Shown here: positions 1 to 8,070 of the stretch, piece by piece
Layout of the letters: each line of letters opens with the position of its first letter
How positions within the stretch are numbered: the first letter of the stretch is position 1
Assembly (NCBI GenBank): GCA_903950295.1
Contig: CAJBAP010000262.1
Location: 1 to 18,880 of the forward strand
From: an uncultured Rhodocyclaceae bacterium
GTDB lineage: Bacteria > Pseudomonadota > Gammaproteobacteria > Burkholderiales > Rhodocyclaceae
Reading direction: 5' to 3'
DNA length: 18,880 nt
Translations under genes and position numbers: made by a program
The notes under the pieces: model-generated
What the model saw: the letters and a program-made list of their open reading frames with translations, nothing else
Databases searched by the model: none
Told to the model about the DNA's origin: nothing

Positions 1-1697
1 CAAGCTTGCCAGTCGGTCCACCAGGAGCCTTCATTCTGCTTGGCGCCTGAGAAGAAGTCTTCGGCCGTTCCCGGCAAGGTTTTGGCCGGGTTGACCCAGT
101 AGCCGTACTTGTTGGCAGCTGGCGGATTGACAATGCCGGCAATGTGACCCGAACCACCGAGTACAAAGCGCGTCGGGCCGGCGAAGCGCTGGGCACCGAG
201 GTAGGTGCTCTGCCAGGGCGCAATGTGGTCTTCGATGGTCGAGATGAAGTAGGCGGGAATCTTGATCTTGCCCAAGTCGATGGCGACGCCGTCGAGGGTA
301 ATGCCGCCCGGCTCCTTGAGCAGGTTCTGCATGTACATGGTGCGCAGATAGAAGCTGTGCATCGCGGCGGGCATGCGCGTCGAATCCGAGTTCCAGTAGA
401 GCAGGTCGAAGGGGAAGGGATCCTTGCCCATCAGGTAGTTGTTCACCACGAAGGACCAGATCAGGTCGTTGGCACGCAGCATGTTGAAGGTGCCGGCCAT
501 TTCGGTGCCTTCGAGGTAGCCACGTTCGCTCATCTTCTTCTCGAGGCTGGACACCTGTTGCTCGTCGATGAAGATGCCGAGTTCGCCGGGGATCGAGAAA
601 TCGAGCATGGAGGTAAAGAAGGTCGCCGAGGCGAGGCGCTTGTCCTTCTTCGCTGCCATGTAGGCGGCCGTGGTGCCCAGCAGGGTTCCGCCGAGGCAGT
701 AGCCGACGGCGTTGATTTCCTTTTCGCCGGTCTGCTCGCACACCTTGTCGATGGCGACCATGCAGGCTTCGGTCAGGTACTCCTCGAAGCCCTTTTCCGC
801 CAATTTCTCGTCCGGGTTGACCCAGGACATGACGAATACCGAATGGCCCTGGTCGGTGGCCCACTTGATGTAGGAGTTCTTTTCGCGCAGATCGAGAATG
901 TAGTACTTGTTGATCCAGGGCGGCACGATCAGCAGCGGCCGCTTGAACTGGGTCTTGGTGGTCGGTGTGAATTGCAGCAGCTGGAACAGGTCGTTCTGGA
1001 AAACCACCTTGCCCGGCGTGGTGGCGACGTTCTTGCCCAGCTCGAAGGCGGTCGTGTCGGTCATCTTGACGCGCAGTTGGCCGTCGCCGTCCTCGATGTC
1101 ACGCAACAGGTTGTTGAAGCCCTTCAGCAGGTTATGACCATGCGAATTCACTGTCTCGCGGAAGACTTCCGGATTGGAATGAGCGAAGTTGGTGGGCGAC
1201 AGCGCATCGATGAATTGGCGCGTGAAGAAGTTGACCTTCTCCTGCGTGTGATCGTCGAGCCCCTGGACGCCGCTCACGGCGTCATGGATGTGACGCGCTG
1301 AAATCAGGTAGGACTGCTTGATGAAATCGAAGAGGAAGTGCTCTTCCCACTGCTCATCCTTGAAGCGTTTGTCGCCTTTGTGCGGCATGGCGATGGGCGG
1401 CGTTTGCATGCCCATGAGGCGTAGCGTCGAGTGCTGCCAGAGAGAAAGATAATCCCACACCAGATTCATTTGCGCCTGCGCCATCTGGTAAGGATTGGCG
1501 AGCATCTTGGCCATCATGTCCATGAAGGCCTTGGCGATACCCAGTTCGTCCTGTGGCGGATTGACGCCTTTCTTCACTTGGCGCTGGATGTGGCTGTGCA
1601 GCAACTTGGAAGCGCGCTGCGCCACTTCGGCGTAAGTTTTGGCGACTTCCTGCGCGTCAGGCAGGGCTTGTTGTTCTTTTTCTTTGTGTTGTGACAT
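1..1697 (-). CDS. phaC: Class I polyhydroxyalkanoate synthase (3' end missing)
   Basis: Polymerises (R)-3-hydroxyacyl-CoA, mainly 3-hydroxybutyryl-CoA, into storage polyester at the granule surface. I translated 565 codons from the ATG at 1697-1695; the gene runs off the left edge. Class I enzymes are about 590 residues, so some 20-30 residues are missing. The lipase-like box reads GYCLGG with nucleophile Cys334. The other triad residues are Asp490 (in EDHIAPW) and His518 (in SGHIAGIVNPP), with spacing close to Cupriavidus necator Cys319/Asp480/His508. The N-terminal region (SQHKEKEQQ...) is the variable PHA-synthase N-domain. A ribosome site GGAG lies 9 nt before the start. The gene begins 21 nt after the stop of the MBL-fold hydrolase on the same strand, so the two may be co-transcribed. 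Family assignment is very secure; substrate range is inferred. Confidence 0.96.
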   Translation of the reverse strand, partial: MSQHKEKEQQALPDAQEVAKTYAEVAQRASKLLHSHIQRQVKKGVNPPQDELGIAKAFMDMMAKMLANPYQMAQAQMNLVWDYLSLWQHSTLRLMGMQTPPIAMPHKGDKRFKDEQWEEHFLFDFIKQSYLISARHIHDAVSGVQGLDDHTQEKVNFFTRQFIDALSPTNFAHSNPEVFRETVNSHGHNLLKGFNNLLRDIEDGDGQLRVKMTDTTAFELGKNVATTPGKVVFQNDLFQLLQFTPTTKTQFKRPLLIVPPWINKYYILDLREKNSYIKWATDQGHSVFVMSWVNPDEKLAEKGFEEYLTEACMVAIDKVCEQTGEKEINAVGYCLGGTLLGTTAAYMAAKKDKRLASATFFTSMLDFSIPGELGIFIDEQQVSSLEKKMSERGYLEGTEMAGTFNMLRANDLIWSFVVNNYLMGKDPFPFDLLYWNSDSTRMPAAMHSFYLRTMYMQNLLKEPGGITLDGVAIDLGKIKIPAYFISTIEDHIAPWQSTYLGAQRFAGPTRFVLGGSGHIAGIVNPPAANKYGYWVNPAKTLPGTAEDFFSGAKQNEGSWWTDWQA

Positions 1698-1718
1698 GGT
1701 TTCTCACTCCAATCGTTG

Positions 1719-2756
1719 TCAGTGTGTAGCTTGGTTAGTGGCGGCGTAGCGGATGATGCCGTTCTCGAGGGTGCGCTCTAGGCGGCGCTGATTTTCCAGG
1801 TGATTCAAGTGGGCGATAGCCTCGCCCATGGCGAACATGGTCTGGTGCGGATCATCGATGGGACGACCGAATAGTACAGGTAGCAACTCGGCGGCACTGT
1901 GCGGGCAATCACCACAGGCAGCCAGCAACTCGGCGCAGCGGGCCTCGTGATGTGCGTGCAGCTCGGCAACGCGCGTATGCAAACCGCGGAAGGGGCGGCC
2001 ATGCGAGGGCAGCACCAGCGTATCTTCGGGCAGTTCTGTCAGGCGATCAATCGAGTCGAGAAAGAGTTCGAGCGTATCGAGCAGCGGGTTGACGGCGTAG
2101 GCACTTACATTCGTGGTGATCCGTGGCAATAACATGTCGCCCGCAATCAGCACGCCCAGTTCGGCGCAATACAGGCTGGCATGTTCCGGCGCATGGCCAT
2201 GACCGACGATGATGCGCCACGCGTTTTCACCAATGACAACCCTGTCACCTTCGGCGAGCCGGTGATAGGTGGCGGGAAGCGCCGGCACATTGCGGCGGTA
2301 GGCATTGCCCCTTTCTTCAAGGGCAGCCAGGCGTGCTTCGTCGAGGCCGTGCTGGCGGAAAAAAACAAGCATCGCGGCAATGCTGAAGGGCGCGACCCCT
2401 TCGGCGATCAGGTGGGCAGTCAGATACTCGCCCTGAGTCATCCATAGCGGGGCGCCGGTTTCGGTTTCGAGCCAGGCAGCAAGGCCAAGGTGGTCGGGAT
2501 GGAAATGCGTAACGATTTGCCGCACCAAATGCCGCTCTGTTGAAAATGAGGCCAGCACCGACTTCCAAGCTTCCTTGACGGCATCCCGCGCAATGCCGGT
2601 ATCGATGGCGGTCCATCCCGCGCCATCCTCCAGCAGCCACAGGTTGATGTGGTCGAGGGCGAAAGGCAGCGGCATGCGCAGCCAATGCACACCCGGCGCC
2701 ACTGCTGAAGTGGTGCCGGTCGCGGGGGGATTTTCGCAGGGATAGCTGATTTGCAT
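1719..2756 (-). CDS. MBL-fold metallohydrolase upstream of phaC
   Basis: Metallo-beta-lactamase-fold hydrolase of the glyoxalase-II/RNase-Z-like kind. The metal-binding motif THFHPDHLG is at residues 83-91 (His84, His86, Asp88, His89), followed later by GHGHAPEH and IAGDMLLP, which carry the further metal ligands. A C-terminal helical part follows SHGRPF. I chose the ATG at 2756 (MQISYPCENPP; 345 aa) because relatives as I recall them begin near this point. An in-frame ATG at 2810 would add 18 residues, and neither start has a strong ribosome site. The substrate cannot be read from sequence; a thioester or lactone would suit the setting between PHA synthase and leucine catabolism, but that is inference. 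It probably heads an operon with phaC. Confidence 0.85.
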   Translation of the reverse strand: MQISYPCENPPATGTTSAVAPGVHWLRMPLPFALDHINLWLLEDGAGWTAIDTGIARDAVKEAWKSVLASFSTERHLVRQIVTHFHPDHLGLAAWLETETGAPLWMTQGEYLTAHLIAEGVAPFSIAAMLVFFRQHGLDEARLAALEERGNAYRRNVPALPATYHRLAEGDRVVIGENAWRIIVGHGHAPEHASLYCAELGVLIAGDMLLPRITTNVSAYAVNPLLDTLELFLDSIDRLTELPEDTLVLPSHGRPFRGLHTRVAELHAHHEARCAELLAACGDCPHSAAELLPVLFGRPIDDPHQTMFAMGEAIAHLNHLENQRRLERTLENGIIRYAATNQATH

Positions 2757-2854
2757 GAAGGTGCCGAGTGAGCGTTGCCCGGCCGGAGGAAATCTGTTTA
2801 ACTGCAACATGTTATTGGGACGAGCCGCGTAGTGTAGCCGAAAGCGGCATCTTT

Positions 2855-2867
2855 GTTGCAGTGCAAC
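2855..2867. promoter_or_regulatory. Perfect palindrome GTTGCAGTGCAAC in the divergent promoter region
   Basis: A perfect 6-1-6 inverted repeat lies between the divergent MBL/phaC unit and liuR. It contains TGC-N3-GCA, the core reported for PhaR-type repressors of PHA genes in alphaproteobacteria. A -10-like CATAAT (2867-2872) pointing at liuR abuts it. On the minus strand a TACACT (2831-2836) lies about 18 nt downstream of it, so the palindrome would cover the -35 region of an MBL-phaC promoter. Its position and symmetry suggest an operator; the protein that binds is not shown by the sequence. Confidence 0.45.
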
Positions 2868-2911
2868 ATAATCATTTCTTCAACATGTTTCCGCCGCGTT
2901 TTTAGTGGCTT

Positions 2912-3295
2912 ATGACCGAGCCCACCTACACCATCACCGAGCTGGCGCGCGAATTCGAACTGACGCCACGCGCCATCCGCTACTACGAAGACCAGGGGCT
3001 GATCGCCCCGGATCGCGCCGGCGTGCAGCGCGTCTATACCAAGCGCGACCGCACCCGCCTGCTGCTGACGCTGCGCGGCAAGCGCCTCGGCCTGTCGCTC
3101 GCCGAAATTCGCGAGCTGATCAATATGTACGATACCGAGCCCGAGTCGTCCCAACTGGCGCGACTGCTCGAAGTCCTGACCCATCGCCGCACCAAGCTTG
3201 AGCAACAGCGCGAAGATATTGAGGCGGTACTGGGCGAACTCGACGCCTTCGAGCAACAATGCCGCGGACTGCTCAAAGGCAAGAATCGAAGTTGA
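2912..3295 (+). CDS. liuR: MerR-family transcriptional regulator of leucine/isovalerate catabolism
   Basis: A 127-residue one-component regulator. The N-terminal MerR winged helix-turn-helix covers roughly residues 6-75 (TITELAREFELTPRAIRYYEDQ, then RVYTKRDRTRLLLTLRGKRLG). It is followed by a dimerisation coiled coil of about 45 residues (LARLLEVLTHRRTKLEQQREDIEAVL) and a short tail. It has no cysteine metal-binding loop, unlike the metal sensors. The LiuR subgroup is known to control liu genes in proteobacteria, and this gene sits directly upstream of them. The stop codon (3293-3295) lies inside the -35 box of the following promoter. The ATG at 2912 has only a weak ribosome site; it is the first start giving the canonical YTI-TELA N-terminus. 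Confidence 0.9.
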   Translation: MTEPTYTITELAREFELTPRAIRYYEDQGLIAPDRAGVQRVYTKRDRTRLLLTLRGKRLGLSLAEIRELINMYDTEPESSQLARLLEVLTHRRTKLEQQREDIEAVLGELDAFEQQCRGLLKGKNRS

Positions 3296-3321
3296 CGTTG
3301 ACGTAAACGTCAACATAAAAT
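3292..3321 (+). promoter_or_regulatory. LiuR-type operator/promoter of the liu operon
   Basis: A near-palindrome GTTGACGTAAACGTCAAC occupies 3297-3314: 8-bp perfect arms around a central AA. It lies between a -35 box TTGACG (3292-3297) and a -10 box TAAAAT (3316-3321) separated by 18 bp. MerR-family activators characteristically bind inside a lengthened -35/-10 spacer and twist it, and LiuR sites known to me are similar ACGT-containing palindromes. Transcription would start near 3328, about 19 nt before the thioesterase ATG, with GGGGG as ribosome site. The -35 box overlaps the liuR stop codon. Confidence 0.85.
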
Positions 3322-3346
3322 CCGCTAACAAATAACTGGGGGTGAC

Positions 3347-3832
3347 ATGAGCTACGGCGTACCGCGCAGGGAAACCCACTTCGAGCCGCGCGACCCGCAA
3401 TGGGACGGCAAGGTCAGGGAAAGCTTTACCCGCCAGGGCATCATGGGACTGATTGGCGCCACGCTGGCTGATGTCTGGCCCGGCGGTTGCGAAATCCACC
3501 TGCCCTATCGTCCTGACCTGTCGCAACAGAACGGCTTTTTCCATGCCGGGGTCACTTCGACGGTGGTCGATAGTGCGGCGGGGTATGCGGGCTTTTCGCT
3601 GATGGCGGCGAACACCGCCGTGCTGTCGGTCGAGTTCAAGATCAACCTGCTGGCCCCGGCAGATGGCGAACTTCTGATCGCCACCGGCGAGGTAATCAAA
3701 CCCGGCAAGAACCTTGTCATCACCCGGGGCGATGCCTGGGTGGTGAAGCACGGCAAGCTCACGCACTGCGCGATGATGCAGCAGACCCTGATGACCATGC
3801 ATGACAAGTCGGAAACGGAGAAAGCCAAATGA
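3347..3832 (+). CDS. PaaI-family hotdog thioesterase
   Basis: A 161-residue hotdog-fold protein of the PaaI/YigI thioesterase group, expected to hydrolyse acyl-CoA thioesters. The motif [22 protein letters not shown] carries the conserved His66-Ala-Gly turn and the helix residue Asp75, which in this family is the catalytic acid/base. The C-terminal strand [11 protein letters not shown] is typical. It is the first gene of the liu operon, 13 nt behind the inferred transcription start region and overlapping liuA by ATGA (3829-3832), so translation is coupled. A plausible role is freeing CoA from stalled branched-chain intermediates; this is inference from position. Confidence 0.85.
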   Translation: MSYGVPRRETHFEPRDPQWDGKVRESFTRQGIMGLIGATLADVWPGGCEIHLPYRPDLSQQNGFFHAGVTSTVVDSAAGYAGFSLMAANTAVLSVEFKINLLAPADGELLIATGEVIKPGKNLVITRGDAWVVKHGKLTHCAMMQQTLMTMHDKSETEKAK

Positions 3833-4995
3833 TCGGATTGAATTTTCACCTCGGCGAAGACATCGAAATGCTGCGCGATACGGTGAAGGCATTTGCCGAC
3901 AACGAGATCGCGCCGCGTGCCGCCGAAATCGACCGCGTTAACGAATTCCCTGCCGATCTCTGGAAAAAATTCGGCGACCTCGGCCTGCTGGGCATGACCG
4001 TACCCGAGGAGGACGGTGGCACGGGCCTGGGTTATCTTGCCCACATCGTCGCACTCGAGGAAATCTCGCGCGCCTCGGCTTCCGTCGGCCTGTCCTACGG
4101 CGCGCACTCGAATCTTTGCGTCAATCAGATTCGCCGCAACGGCAACAGCGCGCAGAAAGCCAAATATCTGCCGGGCCTGATCTCGGGTGAGCAGATCGGC
4201 GCGCTCGCGATGTCCGAGCCGAACGCCGGTTCCGACGTCGTTTCGATGAAGCTGAAAGCGGAGAAAAAGGGCGACCACTACGTGCTCAACGGCAGCAAGA
4301 TGTGGATTACCAACGGCGGCGACGCCGACACGCTGGTCGTCTATGCCAAGACCAACTCGGCGGCCGGCGCGAAGGGGATGACGGCCTTCATCGTCGAAAA
4401 GGACATCAAGGGTTTCAGTTGTGGCAGCCATCTCGACAAGCTCGGCATGCGCGGCTCCAATACCTATCCGCTATTCTTCGATGACTGCGAGATTCCTGAA
4501 GAGAACGTCCTCGGCGGCGTCGGCAATGGCGTGAAGGTGCTGATGTCCGGCCTCGATTACGAGCGCGCCGTGCTTTGCGGTGGTCCATTGGGCATCATGG
4601 CCGCCTGCATGGATGTGGTCATCCCCTACCTGCACGAGCGCACGCAGTTCGATACGCCGATCGGCGAGTTCCAGCTGATGCAGGGCAAACTCGCCGATAT
4701 GTACACCACTTGGCAGGCGACGCGCGCCTATGTCTATGCGGTCGGCCGCGCCTGTGACACCAGTGATCACGCCCGCAGCCTGCGCAAAGATGCCGCCGGC
4801 GCAATTCTTTATTCCGCCGAAAAAGCCACCTGGATGGCCGGCGAGGCGATCCAGACCCTCGGTGGCAACGGCTATATCAATGAATATCCGACCGGGCGGC
4901 TGTGGCGTGACGCCAAGCTCTATGAGATCGGCGCCGGGACTTCGGAGATTCGCCGCATGCTGATCGGCCGCGAACTGTTCAACGAGACAGCATGA
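3829..4995 (+). CDS. liuA: Isovaleryl-CoA dehydrogenase
   Basis: FAD enzyme oxidising isovaleryl-CoA to 3-methylcrotonyl-CoA in leucine breakdown, passing electrons to ETF. At 388 aa it has the usual acyl-CoA dehydrogenase layout: N-terminal helical domain, beta domain with [15 protein letters not shown] and [11 protein letters not shown], and C-terminal helical domain. The subfamily is shown by the catalytic base. Glu245 lies in [14 protein letters not shown], where isovaleryl-CoA dehydrogenases carry it, while the C-terminal position used by medium/short-chain enzymes reads [12 protein letters not shown], without that glutamate. It starts in the ATGA overlap with the thioesterase and ends in an ATGA overlap with the annotated start of the carbonic anhydrase. 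Confidence 0.95.
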   Translation: MIGLNFHLGEDIEMLRDTVKAFADNEIAPRAAEIDRVNEFPADLWKKFGDLGLLGMTVPEEDGGTGLGYLAHIVALEEISRASASVGLSYGAHSNLCVNQIRRNGNSAQKAKYLPGLISGEQIGALAMSEPNAGSDVVSMKLKAEKKGDHYVLNGSKMWITNGGDADTLVVYAKTNSAAGAKGMTAFIVEKDIKGFSCGSHLDKLGMRGSNTYPLFFDDCEIPEENVLGGVGNGVKVLMSGLDYERAVLCGGPLGIMAACMDVVIPYLHERTQFDTPIGEFQLMQGKLADMYTTWQATRAYVYAVGRACDTSDHARSLRKDAAGAILYSAEKATWMAGEAIQTLGGNGYINEYPTGRLWRDAKLYEIGAGTSEIRRMLIGRELFNETA

Positions 4996-5729
4996 TCAAC
5001 TCGATGAACGGCTCAGGCGGGACGGCGCCGGAGAGCGAAAAAGTCGGCGCTGGCGGGACGGCGTCAGCCGGTACCACCGCCAATATGGGGACGGCGCTGC
5101 CGCGTCTGTTTGAAGCCAACCGCGCCTGGGCGAAACGTGTCGAAGAAGCCGATCCGGGCTTCTTCGAAAGGCTCTCGCATCTGCAGGCGCCGGAATATCT
5201 CTGGATTGGTTGTTCAGACTCACGTGTGCCGGCCAACCAGATCGTCGGCCTGCTGCCGGGCGAAGTCTTCGTCCATCGCAATGTCGCCAACGTCGTCGTA
5301 CATACGGATCTCAACTGCCTGTCGGTGATCCAGTACGCCATCGATGTGCTCAAGGTGAAGCACATCATGGTGGTCGGGCATTACGGCTGCGGGGGCGTCA
5401 CGGCGGCGTTGAATCGCCAGCGCGTCGGCATCGCCGACCTCTGGCTGCGCCATGTGCAGGACATACATGCCAAGCATCTGGCGCGCATCGACGCACTGCC
5501 GCCGGAGATGCGCATCGACCGGCTTTGCGAACTCAACGTGCTGGAGCAGGTGCTCAATGTTTGTCACACCATGGTGGTTCAGGATGCCTGGCAATGCGGC
5601 CAGGACCTCACTGTGCATGGCTGGATCTATGGCCTGCGCGACGGCCTGATGCGCGACCTCGGCATGACGGTCGATCAAGCCGCCGATATTGAGACCCAAT
5701 ATGCGGCTGCGCTGAATAAACTGTTCTGA
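4992..5729 (+). CDS. can: Beta-class carbonic anhydrase (start uncertain)
   Basis: Interconverts CO2 and bicarbonate using zinc. The motifs are CSDSR (Cys74, Asp76, Arg78) and VGHYGCGG (His130, Cys133): the zinc ligands Cys-His-Cys plus the Asp-Arg dyad. The rest matches proteobacterial beta-carbonic anhydrases ([21 protein letters not shown]). From the ATG at 4992, overlapping the liuA stop, the protein has 245 aa. The first ~31 residues are a Gly/Ala/Ser/Thr-rich extension encoded partly by a dispersed DNA repeat. A second ATG at 5085 ([15 protein letters not shown]; 214 aa) gives the normal family start, though without a clear ribosome site. Inside a liu operon it most likely feeds bicarbonate to methylcrotonyl-CoA carboxylase. 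Confidence 0.92.
   Translation: MINSMNGSGGTAPESEKVGAGGTASAGTTANMGTALPRLFEANRAWAKRVEEADPGFFERLSHLQAPEYLWIGCSDSRVPANQIVGLLPGEVFVHRNVANVVVHTDLNCLSVIQYAIDVLKVKHIMVVGHYGCGGVTAALNRQRVGIADLWLRHVQDIHAKHLARIDALPPEMRIDRLCELNVLEQVLNVCHTMVVQDAWQCGQDLTVHGWIYGLRDGLMRDLGMTVDQAADIETQYAAALNKLF
5038..5063 (+). repeat. Dispersed repeat copy 1 (core GTCGGCGCTGGCGGGAC)
   Basis: A-run plus core plus GGCG. The 25 bases 5039-5063 are identical to the reverse-strand copy at 13621. It lies in the stretch between liuA and the conserved part of the carbonic anhydrase. Two further partial matches, GCGGGACGGCG at 5018 and GGGGACGGCG at 5087, flank it. In frame with the carbonic anhydrase it reads KVGAGGTA. Confidence 0.7.
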
Positions 5730-5740
5730 AAGGAGATTTC

Positions 5741-6931
5741 ATGTCTGACTCAATCGTGATCGTTGCCGCTGCCCGTACGCCCATGGGCGGCTTCCAGGGG
5801 GATTTTGCTTCTCTGTCAGCAACCAATCTCGGCGCCGTTGCCATCAAGACTGCAGTAGAGCGATCCGGGCTACAAGCCACGGATGTGCAGGAAGTCATCA
5901 TGGGTTGCGTATTGCAGGCTGGCCAGGGCCAGGCGCCGGCCAGGCAAGCCGCATTGCAAGCCGGGTTGCCACTGTCGGCAGGCTGCACGACGGTGCACAA
6001 GGTCTGCGGTTCAGCGATGAAGGCGACGATGTTCGCCTGCGACGCCCTCAAGGCCGGTAGTCAGGACGTCATCGTCGCCGGCGGCATGGAGTCGATGACC
6101 AACGCGCCTTACCTGCTGCCCAAGGCGCGCGCCGGCTACCGTCTCGGCCACGGCCAGATGATCGACCACATGTTTTTCGACGGCCTCGAAGATTCGTACA
6201 AGACCGAGACGAAGGGCCGCCTGATGGGCACCTTTGCCGAGGACTGCGTCGCCCACTACAGCTTCACCCGCGCCGACCAGGACAACTTTGCCATTGCCTC
6301 GACCAAGCGCGCGCAGCAGGCCGGCACCGACGGCAGTTTCGACTGGGAGATCGCACCGGTAACGGTTTCGGGCAGGAAAGGCGATGTGATCGTCAAGACC
6401 GACGAACAGCCCGCCAAGGCGCAACTCGACAAGATCGGATCGCTCAAGCCCGCCTTCAAGAAGGACGGTACGGTGACGCCGGCCAACTCCTCCTCGATTT
6501 CCGACGGCGCAGCGGCGCTGGTGCTGATGCGCGAAGCGGATGCGCTGAAGCGTGGACTGAAACCCCTTGCCCGTATCGTCGGGTACACCACCCACGCACA
6601 GGAACCCGCCTGGTTCACCACTGCGCCGGTCTTCGCGATGAAGAAGTTGTTCGAAATGACCGGCTGGGCCGCCGACAGCGTCGACCTCTACGAGATCAAC
6701 GAGGCCTTTGCTGTTGTCGCCATGGCCGCGATGAAGGAACTCAATCTGCCGCACGACAAGGTCAATGTGCATGGCGGTGCCTGCGCACTGGGTCATCCGA
6801 TTGGCGCTTCCGGCGCGCGCATCGTCGTCACGCTGATAGGTGCGTTGCGTAAATATGGCAAGAAACGTGGCATCGCCAGCCTCTGCATCGGCGGTGGCGA
6901 AGCGACCGCGATGGCTGTGGAGTTGCTCTGA
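5741..6931 (+). CDS. atoB: Acetyl-CoA C-acetyltransferase (thiolase II)
   Basis: Biosynthetic/degradative thiolase acting on acetoacetyl-CoA and 2 acetyl-CoA. It is 396 aa with all catalytic residues: nucleophile Cys89 in [10 protein letters not shown], His352 in [10 protein letters not shown] and Cys382 in CIGGGEATA, at positions close to Zoogloea PhaA; the NEAFA motif is also present. A strong ribosome site AAAGGAGA lies 5 nt before the ATG, unlike its coupled neighbours, so it may be translated at a high independent rate. In this operon it would split acetoacetyl-CoA derived from the HMG-CoA lyase product; in reverse it could feed PHB synthesis. No CoA transferase for acetoacetate is in the window. 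The acetoacetyl-CoA preference is inferred from the operon and family. Confidence 0.92.
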   Translation: MSDSIVIVAAARTPMGGFQGDFASLSATNLGAVAIKTAVERSGLQATDVQEVIMGCVLQAGQGQAPARQAALQAGLPLSAGCTTVHKVCGSAMKATMFACDALKAGSQDVIVAGGMESMTNAPYLLPKARAGYRLGHGQMIDHMFFDGLEDSYKTETKGRLMGTFAEDCVAHYSFTRADQDNFAIASTKRAQQAGTDGSFDWEIAPVTVSGRKGDVIVKTDEQPAKAQLDKIGSLKPAFKKDGTVTPANSSSISDGAAALVLMREADALKRGLKPLARIVGYTTHAQEPAWFTTAPVFAMKKLFEMTGWAADSVDLYEINEAFAVVAMAAMKELNLPHDKVNVHGGACALGHPIGASGARIVVTLIGALRKYGKKRGIASLCIGGGEATAMAVELL

Positions 6932-8070
6932 TGCTGCTCAACGACGACCAGCGCATGATCCGCGACACCCTGCGCGACTTTGCGCGCGAACGCCTCGCGC
7001 CCAATGCTGCCGAGTGGGCCCGCAACAGCACCTTCCCCGCCGAAGCATTGCAAGAACTCGCGGCGCTCGGTGTCTGGGGCATGGTGGTGCCGGAAGAATG
7101 GGGCGGTCCCGGCCTCGACTATGTGTCGCTGGCCATCGCCATCGAGGAGATTGCCGCCGGTGACGGTGCCACTTCCACGATCATGTCGGTGCAAAATTCA
7201 CTGGTCTGCGGCATCCTCGCCAAGTACGGCAACGATGTCCAAAAGACGCGCTGGCTCAAAGGCGCGGCAACAGGCGAGTTGCTTGGCTGCTTCTGCCTCA
7301 CCGAGCCGCATGTCGGTTCTGATGCCGCCGCGATCAAGACGCGTGCGGTAAAAGATGGCGACCACTGGGTACTGAATGGGGTAAAACAGTTCATCACTTC
7401 GGGCAAGTACGCCAAGATCGCAATCGTCTTCGCCGTGACCGATCCGGCTGCCGGCCGCAAGGGCATCTCCTGCTTCTGCGTGCCCACTGAAACACCCGGT
7501 TATGTCGTCGCACGCATCGAGGAAAAGCTCGGCCAGTCGGCTTCCGATACCGCGCAGATCCTGTTCGAGAACTGTCGCATTCCCACCGAGTGCCTGCTCG
7601 GCACGGAAGGTGATGGCTACAAGATTGCCTTGTCGAACCTGGAAGCCGGCCGCATTGGCATTGCCGCGCAAGCGGTGGGCATGGCCCGAAGCGCACTGGA
7701 AGCGGCCGTGAAATATGCGAAGGAACGTGAAGCCTTCGGCAAGCCGATTGTCGAGCACCAGGCCGTCGCCTTCCGCCTCGCCGACATGGCTACCCAAATA
7801 GAAGTTGCGCGCCAGATGGTCTGGCACGCCGCAAGCCTGCGCAGCGTCGGCGATCCCTGCCTCAAGGAGGCGAGCATGGCCAAGCTGTTCGCCTCCGAGA
7901 TGGCCGAGAAGGTCTGCTCCGATGCCATCCAGATTCACGGCGGCTACGGCTACGTCAGCGATTTCCCCGTCGAACGCATCTACCGCGACGTGCGCGTCTG
8001 CCAGATCTACGAAGGAGCGTCGGATATCCAGCGCCTGGTGATTGCGCGCGCCGTGACCGGAGAGTTCTAA
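6931..8070 (+). CDS. Acyl-CoA dehydrogenase, short-chain type
   Basis: A second FAD acyl-CoA dehydrogenase, 379 aa, distinct from liuA. The signatures are [16 protein letters not shown] and [21 protein letters not shown], with [10 protein letters not shown] near the C-terminus placing the catalytic base at Glu361, as in medium-, short- and short/branched-chain enzymes. The isovaleryl position has [14 protein letters not shown] instead. It starts in a TGATG overlap with the thiolase and ends in a TAATG overlap with liuB, so it is firmly part of the operon. Butyryl-CoA, isobutyryl-CoA or 2-methylbutyryl-CoA are all credible substrates; the sequence does not decide. Confidence 0.92.
   Translation: MLLNDDQRMIRDTLRDFARERLAPNAAEWARNSTFPAEALQELAALGVWGMVVPEEWGGPGLDYVSLAIAIEEIAAGDGATSTIMSVQNSLVCGILAKYGNDVQKTRWLKGAATGELLGCFCLTEPHVGSDAAAIKTRAVKDGDHWVLNGVKQFITSGKYAKIAIVFAVTDPAAGRKGISCFCVPTETPGYVVARIEEKLGQSASDTAQILFENCRIPTECLLGTEGDGYKIALSNLEAGRIGIAAQAVGMARSALEAAVKYAKEREAFGKPIVEHQAVAFRLADMATQIEVARQMVWHAASLRSVGDPCLKEASMAKLFASEMAEKVCSDAIQIHGGYGYVSDFPVERIYRDVRVCQIYEGASDIQRLVIARAVTGEF

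Noticed and set aside
144..1301. 385-codon plus-strand open frame opposite phaC
   Set aside because: The minus strand carries an intact PHA synthase with its catalytic triad.
1576..1586. TTGGCGCTGGA in phaC as a repeat fragment
   Set aside because: Only the common GGCGCTGG octamer matches; no flanking similarity.
2798..2890. Three TGCAACAT/TTCAACATG-like words around the divergent promoter as an iteron array
   Set aside because: Spacing is irregular and the words are short; only the central palindrome stands out.
5045..5057. Repeat core read as a Chi-like recombination site (GCTGGCGG versus E. coli GCTGGTGG)
   Set aside because: The match is one base off, and Chi sequences differ between lineages; without genome counts and strand bias it is only a thought.
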